From the NCBI RefSeq assembly GCF_964275005.1, contig NC_092700.1, forward strand, positions 19,721,015 through 19,785,014: a DNA stretch of 64,000 bases. Direction: 5' to 3'. Below, in pieces: positions 34,852-46,800 of the stretch. The notes below the pieces were generated by a model that was not told where the DNA came from, did no database searches, and saw only the letters and a program-made list of their open reading frames with translations. This stretch comes from Diadema setosum (lineage: Eukaryota > Echinodermata > Echinoidea > Diadematoida > Diadematidae). Numbering within the stretch: position 1 is the first letter of the stretch; each line of letters starts with the position of its first letter. Made by a program: the position numbers and the translations under genes.

Positions 34852-37800
34852 TGAGTGTGAGTGTGCTAGGTTCAGATTTTTTTTTTTGTCTTTCTCTGCA
34901 GTCTTCTTGCTAAACGATTTGCAAAAACCAAATCTGAAAATATGAATTTTATTTTGTTGATTATCAACTATTTATCTGATTTGTTGTTTCAAATACTGCA
35001 GCTGATTTGGATTTTTATACTGATGACAATTCATTATACTGTTTTAATTTTTGTTTGTATTTTTATGTTTTATCTCAAGACCTTGATAGAAAACAGCTCA
35101 TGCTGATCATGCAATCCTGAATAAATATGTTTTAATAAAGTAAAATGACTAAAAATCTTACATACCGCGTCTCACCTAATGCAATATAATTACGCGAAAC
35201 CAGGCCATTGAAATGGAGAGAAATAACAAACAAACAAAAGGTGTAATTTCAAAATGCGGAAATATACTAGCAGGTACGCCATCAAAGCAAACTTACGCAC
35301 ATTTTGAAAATTTATTACAGCTGACTGCCGGGCATCATAACGAAAACTAATGACTGCACCTTTGACTAATGAGAATCGAGGATTTTTTCAATCGAGATAA
35401 TTATATACATCACCCACTAAAGTTCATTTTACCTTGTCTTATACCATTTCAGTTCGGCGACTTCATGCGGAGTCCGATCGTGAAGTTCTTCACCCAGTCG
35501 TCGATGTACATGTGCTTTCTAGTCCTCATGTTCCTCGAGTCCGTCACCGCTGAAACCTTCAAGGTCGACAAACAGTCCTTGAATGAATTCGTGGAGACCC
35601 ACTCGAGGTGCGAACCTCTAATGGAGGCTCTCACCGTCGAGGACACAAAGACATCCGTCATCAGGCCGTCAAGTTTGAGCATTATCGAAATATTGCTCTT
35701 GATATTTGTCATCGGTAAAGAGTTTGAGGCAACTATGTAGTTTGAATACGGTCATTGCGTGTACATTATTTAAAATTGAAATATTTGGGAAATTCATCTT
35801 CTTCGGTTTTTTTGTTGTTGTTGTTGCAATAGTGATAACAAATATAATCTTTTCTAACCGTTTCTCACTGTAAATCTCATAATTTCCATGGAAACCGAAA
35901 ATTGGTATCAGAGCGAAATACTGATCGAGAGATTTTATCTTTGTACTTGAAAATATCATAATAATGGTTAAAAAGAATAAGAAATTGCTCATTTTTTTGA
36001 ATTTGCATCTAAACTGCTTTCTGTCATCTTAATGGTGTTTTGGTCAAGATTTCTCATGCTATTGTCTAATTACAGTAAATAAGAAAAATGTTTTAATATA
36101 TAAAGATATATGATATTATAAGAATATATACGAAGTTTTATGTTGGGTAAAATCGATAATGGATTGATGGCCAGGACGAGTTACCTTAGTCATCAATGAA
36201 TATCACTGAATCCAGTAGCTGTATATCAACAAAAACACAAGTTAATTATGTTGATCTTTTTAAATCATAATTCATAACCCATACAGAGATCCATGTGTTT
36301 GGAATATCTTGTGTATTGAATGTATTATCCGAGCTGAGGCAGGATTAAGTGGACGAAACTCTTCATTTAAATACTTCAATGTTTGATCGGTGTAAAGGTT
36401 TTGCACGTTTTAAACTGATAATGAGAAGGTTGCTATCAAATGTTACATTAAAACAAAAGCACACAGTGGTCTGTGTAGATGAAAGCTGTAAGTTTCATTT
36501 ATTAGTAAATGGATCTTTTCTCGTATGGTTTGAATGCCTGAAATTCTTTTCCCAATCACTTTCCCCTCTCCTTTTCTTTATTCAATTGTCTGTTTTCGGC
36601 TTTCTTTGTATGTTTTTGACATGCAGGCATGGCATGGCAAGAGATCAAGCAGATTTGGAGCGAAGGGGGAAAAGACTACCTCAGGTCAATCTGGAACTGG
36701 ATCGACCTGGCCATGTTGAATCTCCTCATCGGTGCACTCTTACTCATTACCATCTGTTCCATGTACGTCGTGAGAGCCAAAAGCTACTTCAAAAGCAAGG
36801 AACAGTGCAATCTCTTGAAAGCGGGAAACCCAATTGCATTAACACACTTGTACTACCTCTCGGGCGGTGAGTATTCATGATTGATAGATTCAAGTCAAGT
36901 ACCAGTTTATACTGCTGATAGGACAATATAATGGAAAAATTAGGGCAGCCAGCTAGTTTACAGTATTAAAGTATTCTTCTTTCCATGAGGGCATTATTGC
37001 ATAGTATAGGCGTCGATACGACGTATGTATGGTGGATAAAACATTGTGCCCCTCGATGAAAACACTGGATAGAATTTCAGCACACGGCTTGCCGTTCAAG
37101 AGGGCTGCCCTCGATCCATCCACTCAGTACACGTTTTGATCTTTAATTGTCACCTGATCTTTTTTGGCCCCAACCAGATCGGAAAAATTGGCGTAACGAC
37201 GATCCAATTCTTGTGGCGGAGGCGCTCTTCGCCATGGCGAATGTCCTGAGTTTCTCCCGTCTCTCTTTCATCCTGCCCGTTAGCGAGTTCTTGGGCCCCC
37301 TCCAGATCTCCCTAGGCCGGATGATGACAGATATATCGCGGTTCGCTGCCGTGTTCGGCGTCGTGTTCTTAGCCTTCTTCTGCGCCATGTGTAACTTGTA
37401 CTGGTACTACCCGGACAACAGCAGTTTTGGCACGTGAGTGACTTGACAACATTATCATATACCTCACACTGCTCTGACCCTAAATTTACAACTTCCTTGA
37501 TTTTTCCAGTACCAGGGGACAGAGCGGGCGGGCGGTGAGGTAACTCAGCCTGTAGCGTACGTGTCTGCCTTGCAAGCGAATGGCTAAGGTTGTGAATTAC
37601 CATGCCGCTCTAGTATTTAAAGAATAAAAACTTTTTGTTCCTCGTATCGCACAATAGCGAGCTTTACGTCTGCGACGCGAACGCTAAGACAACGCTAATG
37701 AGGCAAGAAAAAAATATGGAGATTCGACCAAAGTCTTGAAAGGACAAGACGGTGATGGTCACCACGTTTGGTGAAGGTTTGGACATGCAATGATAAACAT

Positions 37801-40800
37801 GACGTCAATATTGGCAAGACATTGAAGGGAGGTTCGTCAAGGAAATCAAAGTGCATGTATTTGCCAAGAAGCATGTATACTCTTTACAAACTGCCTACAG
37901 AGTAATATTGTGGAATAGATTAAACCCTTGGTATGCTTTGAGTTCCAACTGGCACTGAAAATCCTCAAGCGTTGTACACCTTGTCCAAAGTTCCGGACAC
38001 AGAAGGGTGAATGAAAATCTCATATTTGTATAGGTGTACGCATTCCTGGAAGCTTAACATCTTACCATAAGGAGTTGCATTATTCCTACCAGACATGGGT
38101 CTGGATGGTTTATCGTCTGACCTTTACATACCTGGTCACGATGTAGACTTTAGACTTGTTTAGGCAGCTCTAGAAGAAGAAGAAGAAAAAGAAGAAGACG
38201 AAGAAAGAGAAGAAGAAGGTACTATAATTTCAAAGGCCACATTCTTCTTGATTACCCACTTACAATTCCCTTCTTTTTTTTTAATAAACGAAAACTTTCA
38301 AGCAGTTCTTTCACTCGTTCTCATTGCTAGATAGTGACCTCAATGCATCATCCATCCAATTTTCGTATATCATGATAACAACTAGTTACCTTTTAGCACT
38401 TTCATCTTGTTTTCGATGTTATTTCTTCGTAAATAAATTTCATTTCATTACAATTTCATTTTCAATTATATATATATATTTATATAATACATATTTTTTT
38501 TTTTTAACGGGAGGGTAGAATGAAAGCATTTTCGACCTTCGTAAATTCTTCCGTGCTTACAATCAAGGTTGGGGAATTCGTTCCGCACGCTGGTGTGGGC
38601 ACTGTTTGGAATGGGGGACACCTCGGATACGGAGTGCCCGGAAGACCAGCCTAATTGCGGACACGTGTTGACTCAGGTCTTTGGCAACATCCTCTACGCC
38701 ATCTACCAGGCCGTCATGGTCATCGTCATGCTCAACATGCTCATTGCCATGATGTCGACGTCTTTTGACGAGATAAACGTAAAGTCCGAAGCTTTGTCGA
38801 TACCATTGCCGATACTGTGAAGGGACAGTGAAGACGTTTTCGGTCCACAATTATGATATACAAATCGTATCCTAGATGTAGTTTGAAGTAGTTGTGACGG
38901 TTGCGAGGAAGTACTATTAGTTTCACTAAAATTAGAGGAATTAAAATGAACGCTACCAACTGAAGCAATGAATGTATATAGACGCAACTTGTAGCAGTGA
39001 TAATTCTTCTTGCTGACATAACTGGGACTCCCAGGTCATGGGTAAAAGTAGTAAAGACAATGTTTGTGTTACAAATAGCAGGATCCAAGTTGAAAGAGAA
39101 GAAGCTATAGGGATACAACCGACAGTAACACTAAGTGGTTAACACTGGGGTTATCTAATAATAATGATTTTAGCTAGTATTCCGTCCGCCTTCATACAGA
39201 TAAACTTTCTGAGTTGAATTGCAAAGCTGGTTAAGCGTCATTTTCAACATTTTAATGTAAGTCCATATATAAGACAGAGCAAGATTACAACCCTTCCAAG
39301 ACACTTATACATCACTTGTTTCATAACAGGAATATTTCTTAAAGAGTATGGAACATTTTTGAACGTTTATCATCAAAAGTATCTCATACTTTCTTCTATT
39401 TTCTTTGTGTTTTAGCGGGGCTAATTGCAAATAATCTCGAATTGACCAGAATGGAGTTAATTCGTTTTGCGTTTTGCGATCAAACTCTTCAAATTGTTAG
39501 CATGTTGTTTCTAACTTACGTTTTCCTTAAAACAGAATGACGAAGACGTCGAGTGGAAATTTGCAAGAGCCAAGCTGTGGCTGTCATATTTCGGCAAGGG
39601 CGCCACCTTGCCCGCACCGTTCAACATAGTACCGTCATTGAAAACCATCATATACGCCTGCCGCTGGCTGAAAGCGAAGCTGTTCAGAAGGTCCAGCGCA
39701 CGTCTCATGCACAGGCCTGGCCAAGTTCATGATGATCAGGTAACTGCCCCACTAGGGGAGTTTCTCGCTCGTGTTTCGTAAATATGCTACCATTCATCTA
39801 GTTCCCAGAAGGGAATTTTGATGCAGAAATTATATTCCTTTCAGAATTAAAATCGAGACCATTGTAGTTCACTGCCTATATCAGAATAACCATTCAGTCT
39901 TCGAAGCGTGAACTAAGCTTAGATTTTAAAATCCAGAAGTCTCCCAGAACGGAAGGAAAAGAAGGATTGAAACAGAAGTGTCGGATTGGAATGCAAATCC
40001 TTGTCTTTAAGTAGGTCGTCTTATTCAAAATTCCATTCGTACCGAGTGTTTGACATTGAAATACATGAGTACAAGAAAAAACAAAAACAAAAACCAATGC
40101 CAAACTGTCAATAAGCCAGTTCACAGTTAGTCTTTCAACAAACATTGCTAAATACCCCAGGCTTGCTGTCAGGTGGAGGTGCTAGTAAGCACCATTTACA
40201 AGGGTTACATGAATAATCATTACATCAAGGATGCTTATCTCAGTGAATTGAAAGACAAACATGCCTGATTGTACAAATAACCTTTTTTCTACTCATGTGC
40301 AAAGTGGAACTGTAAACTGGCTTAAATACATCATACCATTCGAAAAGCTCCCTTGACCGATAGCGGGTTTTTATACCTACGATTTGTTATGTAAGTGTCG
40401 AGTGTTGTATATTGTATGTTGATTTTTTTTTTTTTCAATTCTTGCCAGCACACTGCACTGAATGCAGCTTTGCGACGAGTGACCAGTCATGAGGATCTCA
40501 TGAAGGTGGTAGTCAAGAGGTTCCTCTTCCAGCTCCAGAGAACCAAAGATTCCGATGAGGTCGATGAAGGTAAACCTTGTCTTTGCAAGCCCTTTTTGTT
40601 CCCTTTGAACGAGATACCACGACACTATTTGGGCCCAAACAACTTCCCATGTAGGTACGACAAATTAGCTATAAGATTGGGCCATTAGTTGCAATGTTCG
40701 ACATTGTATTACGTGTTTGCATAGTGTTCCACATTGCGTGAACACCGCAGCCGTCTTCCTTTGGCCTTAAGGGACAAGTTCACCTTCATAAACATAAGGA

Positions 40801-43800
40801 TTGAGAGAATGTAGCAATATTAGTAGAACACATCATTGAAAGTTTAAGGAAAATCGGACAATCCGTTCAAAAGTTATGAATTTTTGAAGTTTTTGTGCAG
40901 TAACCGCTGGATGAGAAGACTACTGCAGTGTATGAATGACTTAGATGTCACATGCGTACAACAATATAAGGAAAATATAAAGAGAATTTCACAAAATTTC
41001 ATCTAGTGAAAAAAGTACACATTCCCCTGACTCGCTACCAACATATGTTATGGGTAATACTATTCCCCCTGCCTTTAGAAAGAGGCAAGTCAAGTGCTCT
41101 TTTATTATGCGAGAAGAGTGAAAATATGTTGAATTTTCTTTACATTTTCTTTATACCGTTGTACGCATATGACTCACAAGCTGTAGTAGTCTCCTCATCC
41201 AGCGGTTCCAACACAAAAATTTTTAAAATTCATAACTTTTGCATCGATTGTCCAATTTTCCTCAAACTTTCACTGATGTGTTCTACTAATATTGTTGCAT
41301 TCTCTGAATCCTTATGTTTATAAAGGTGAACTTGTCCTGTAAGTGTTACGGTGGCGTCACATTGTCCTGAAATTGACACAGGAGATGGCGTTACGAATAT
41401 TAGATTGTCAAATTCGTGCGTTTTTCAAGTTCGTCCCGAAGATGGTCAAAAGCCAATCAACAGCCGAAGCAAGTACAATGCCTACAGAATGTCACATGAT
41501 ACCCCCCCCCCCCCGAACTTTACACGAAGTCAACGAAGGTATGAATCTTTATTTACAACGTAAGAAGTTTAAGTGAAGGACACACCATAAAGCCGGCTAC
41601 TCGATTATTTTGCTATTGGTCACGAAGTTGCTGTCGCTGGAACCTTAGAAACTCCACCGGAGGCCACACTCAAGAAGCCCCCACCAGCTGCCCACGAAAA
41701 TGACCCAATGTTTATAGGATCAGAGCCGAATTAAACATTTCCTTTATCGTGTGCCCATCTTTGTTCAATCTCGCGACAGTTAAGCGTCTACAGTGAGGTT
41801 AGGTGATTGTGGTGTGGAGACCGTTGCACGGAAATCTTAAAAACGCCTCAATAAATGCTGTCCCCACCCCCTTCCCATCCCCAAAGAAAAGAAAAAAAAA
41901 AGAAAAAAAAACTTAATTTACCTGCATTTCTGTCATGCACGCTTTTTGAATACTGATCATGCAGGTGTACCTGTAGGACCACCAATGGCAAGTACGTTTG
42001 GGTAAAAGTGTTTATTAATAGGAAAACACACGTATGTAGTGCACGTGTTACAAAACAATGGAGGTCTGATCTTTAAGTTTCAAACTTATTTATGGATCTG
42101 AGCAAGGCATTCGATACTCTTGATCACAAAATATTATTATATAAGCTACGACATTACGGGGTTCGGGGTATTGCACTTACATGGTTTGAAAACTATTTGT
42201 CATGTAGAAAACAATTTGTTTTCTACATATTCAGTATCCTCCAATACATTACCTGTAACATGTGGAGTTCCCCAGGGTTCAATCTTAGGGCCGTTATTGT
42301 TTTTAATCTACATTAATGATATTTCAAACGCATCATCTATATTGCAGTATATATTATTTGCTGATGATATAAATGTGTTTTACTCACATACTGACCTAAA
42401 CCAGGTAGTTGCTACTTTGAACAATGAATTACCGAAATTATCTACATGGTTTAAAAGTAATATACTGGCACTTAATTTAAGCAAAACTAATTTCATTCAT
42501 TTTAAATGTAATAAAGCTGATCTCCCACAATATGAATTGTTTATTGATGGTGTATCTCTTGAAAGGAAAATATCTAATAAATTTCTCGGTGTGTATATAA
42601 ATGAAAACCTAAAATGGGATGATCATGTAAAACACATCATTTTGCCTATATCCCGAAACGTTGGCCTGCTAACTAAGCTTCAGTATTTTTTATCAACTCG
42701 TATATTGTTTACCCTGTATAATGCCTTAATCTTACCATAAGTATTCGTATTGCAACATTATTTGGGCAACCCACAAATGTAACACAGACCGTATACTTCT
42801 TCTACAGAAAAAAAGCAATTCGAGTGTGCAGTCGAGCACGCTCTCGAGATCACACCGACCCATTGTTTTTCCAGCTTAAATCCCTTAAGATAAATGACAT
42901 AAATTTTCTCCAAAAAGCTGTATTTATGTTTTGTCTCAAGTCAAACCTCTTGCCTCCAATATTCAACAGAATATTTCGGTCAAATTCAGAGATTCACTCT
43001 TATCCAACTAGACAATCCACAAATCTATTTAACCCCAAAACCGCACTCGCGCATCATTCTATCAGACACTCCGGCCCTGACACTGGAATTCCCTTCCCAT
43101 CGAAATTAAAAACATGACCACTATGTATTCATTTAAGAAGGCTGTAAAACTTCACCTCCTTAAGCAGTATTCCCCAGGATAACATTCTGATTCCTTTATT
43201 GTATGTACGTGGTACATGATGCATGTATGTGTGCATACATATATCGATGTATTTATCTATCCATAGTATGAATATGAATATATATGTATGTATAGGATAG
43301 GTACATCATGTATATTATATGAGCATGTATATGTATGTGTACGATGTGCCTTACCATTACTGCGTACATAAAGTAAGCACGATATATTTCATTCCATATC
43401 AGATAACAATATGTATAGGACATGGGCGTAAATCCCGGGGGGGGGGGGATGGGGGGGATATATCCCCCCTGAAATGGAGGAGGGGGGGATGGCCTGTACA
43501 ATCATCCCCCCTGGATTTTGAGGGGAAAAAAATGGAGGAAGCAGAAATGTGATTGTATCAATTTTGGCATATTGCATGACGTTTGTACGCCGGCCTTCAG
43601 ACAGGTAACAGAGCTGAACAGTATTCTATCTTGTAGGAAAATGTATAATTTTCTCAAGCGCTCGCTCGCTTCGCTCGCTCGCGAAGAAAGTAACATCGAC
43701 ATACACTGTAAGGTATGGCTCAGGCGTTGACAACGTCAAATAGTATAGGTCTACATGTAAACATGCTATGACGCGAGTAACTGGGGACCATCTGCAAAAT

Positions 43801-46800
43801 ATGTACGAAAACATACAAACAAACAATAACAACAACTTTATCGCCATAATTGAATCCCCTCCATTTCCTGAATCATTCCTGAGAAACGACAGTGACTGAT
43901 GACTTAGTCAGGATACATCTATGGGCATACCAAGGGAAGATCAGGGACGTCGAATCTATGGGGGCAAAGTGGCATTTGCCCCGCCCCCAAGGAAGTGTTT
44001 AGACAGACAAATCATTTATCCCCCAAGCAATTCCCGAGATGAGGACAAATCTCGAACTTTCTTAATGGAAAATTGTCCAAATATCTCCGGAACTATGCAC
44101 CAGATTGTTGTATTGCAATCATGAACATGCAAAAGGTCCGCTATATGGAAGGGATAAACTTTGTACACTTTTGACATAGACGTATATTCCCTAATTAGTT
44201 ATTATCAAAGAGTGTGCAGCAGATCTTTCACTTAACTAAAGCAACCTAATATGTATAGAGGCGTCGATGGGGGGGGGGATGGTTCTCAAATAAAAGTGGG
44301 ACAAACAGAAGCGAAAAATATAGCTACAAACAGCAGTTTTTGGAGTGTAAAATGTTAAAATCTTAAAGCTCGCTCGCTCCGCTCGCTCGCATTTAACCGC
44401 TATGCCATTCTCCTGATGTTGCTGCCAGTGATTGACAGCAGGTGCACCCGGTGCGCCCCCCTTAATTTCCAAAGCGAAAATACAGCTACAAACGACAGTT
44501 TTTAGGACTGGAAAATGTCAAAATTTTCAAGCTCACTCGCTTCGCTCGCTAGCATTTAATCAGTATGCCATTCTCCTGATGTTGCTGCCAGTAATTGCCG
44601 GCAGTTGCGCCCGGTGTGCCCCCTTAATTTCCAAAGCGAAAAAAATACAGCCACAAACGGCAGTCTTTGGACTGTAAAATGTCAAAATTTTCAAGCTCGC
44701 TCGCTCCGCTCGCTCGCATTTAACCGCTATGCCATTCTCCTGATGTTGCTGCCAGTAATTGCCGGCAGTTGCACTCGGTGTGCCCCCTAAATTTCCAAAG
44801 CGAAAAAGTACAGCTACAAACGGCAGTTTTTAGACTGTAAAATGTCAAAATTTTCAAGCTCGCTCGCTCCGCTCGCTCGCATTTAATCGCTATGCCATTC
44901 TCCTGATGTTGCTGCCAGTGATTGTGAGCAGGTGCGCCCCCCTTAATTTCCAAAGCGAAAAATATAGCTACAAACGGCAGTTTGGGGACTGTAAAATGTC
45001 AAATTTTTGAAGCTCGCTCGCTTCGCTCGCTCGCATTTAATCATTATTCCATTCTCCTGATGTTGCTGCCAGTAATTGCCAGCAGTTTTTGCCCGGTGCG
45101 CCCCCTTAATTTCCAAAGCGAAAAATATAGCTACAAACGGCAGTTTTTGGACTGTCAAATGTCAAAATTTTGAAGCTCGCTCGCTCGCATTTAATCATTA
45201 TGCCATTCTCCTGATGTTGCTGCCAGTAATTGCCAACAGTTTTTGCCCGGTGCACCCCCTTAATTTCCAAAGCGAAAAAATACTAGTACAGCCACAAAGG
45301 ACATGTGGGACTGTAAAATATCAAAATTTTCAAGCTCACTCGCTTCGTTCGCTCGCATTTAATCGTTATGCCATTCTGATGTTGCTGCCCGATTGCCGGC
45401 AGTTGCGCCCGGTGTGCCCCCATAATTTCCAAAGCGAAAAAATACAGCCACAAACGGCAGTCTTTGGACTGTAAAATGTCAAAATTTTCAAGCTCGCTCG
45501 CCCCGCTCTCTCGCATATGCCATTCTCCTGATGTTGCTGCCAGTAATTGCCAGCAGTTGCGCCTGATGCGGCCCCCCTTAATTTCCAAAGCGAAAAAGTA
45601 TAGCTACAAACGGCAGTTTTTAGACTGTAAAATGTTAAAATTTTCATGCTCGCTCGCTCCGCTCGCTCGCATTATTTTAATCGCTATGCCATTCTCCTGA
45701 TGTTGCTGCCAGTGATTGACAGCAGTTGCGCCTGGTGTGCCCCCCTTCATTTCCAAAGCGAAGAATATAGCTACAAACGGCAGTTTTTGGACTGAAAAAT
45801 GTCAACATTTTCAACGCAAAGAGATTTCACCGTAGGAGGGGGAAACCCCCCTACCATACCCTCCCCCCTCGCTTGATTCGTTCCCTCACTGGCCATAACC
45901 GCTCCTCCTAAGATCAAATCCTGTCTACGCCGATGATAGGCCCCATTATTTAGTAGGCCTTCACAGTGATGTCGCACAGCAAGAGCTGAAATACCACGAT
46001 TTTGTCATTCAATAATATATTGTGAATATTTCATTTTCTTATTGTTTTTTTAAAGAAAAGAAAACAAAATTTTCACAAGTGGGCACCAGATCGCTGAATT
46101 TCAGGTCTGAAAATGCAAAATCTTCCTCGTGTGGGAGAGGGATACCCCCCCCCCCCCCCATACACACCCTTCCCCCGTTCGGTCGTTGCGCTCCCTCTCA
46201 CAGATATTTCAAAAAAAAAAAATGTTTTCGTACTTTTAAGGTCTGATTTTCCGCCGAAAGTCGTCTGACAAGCAATAAAAAAAGCAACAAGAACAAAAAG
46301 TCTTTATGTTGTTGCTGCCACTTTTCTCCCACTTTATATTTCATGCAAAAGAGTGGGGCATCCGATCTCTGTAAAGTGTGTGTGTGGGGGGGGGGGGAGG
46401 GGGGCACAAAGCTTCTCCCCCCCCCCCCCCCAAAAAAAAAAAAAAAAAAAAGGCTGCGCCGGTCCGGTTATGGGCTTGTAATCGTGGTGATGGTGACCAT
46501 CCCCCCCCCCCCCCCACTCCTCAGTATGGATTTACGCCGTTGGTATAGGATACTTTGTATTCACACATTATTATTTTCATAGTGCATATTCGGTCATTAC
46601 TCCGGCAAAGACAACTGAACGTGTAAACTTTAATATCATTATCATATTGTATTTATCATCATTACTATTATTGTAAAGTAGTTGGAGTGGTACACATACA
46701 CTCTGTAACTTTCCCTCTTCCCCCTACCCTTCCCTATTTCTCTCTTTCTCTATTCTCTATTCTATCCAGAGTAGGTAAGCATATAGTCTCCATACCGTCA

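Noticed and set aside
36349..36870. Plus-strand ORF of 173 codons
   Set aside because: It reads intron 6 and then exon 7 in the wrong frame; the correct exon 7 frame encodes TRPC S2-S3.
37530..37600. Candidate tRNA-Ala(TGC) gene
   Set aside because: The B box is broken and no acceptor stem pairs; treated as a SINE fragment.
44236..45700. Many 60-130-codon ORFs on both strands
   Set aside because: All are products of the 160-bp satellite; frames shift between units and no initiation or domain is conserved.
44315..45830. Regular spacing reminiscent of a CRISPR array
   Set aside because: The repeats are whole 160-bp similar units without unique spacers, and the context is an animal intron.
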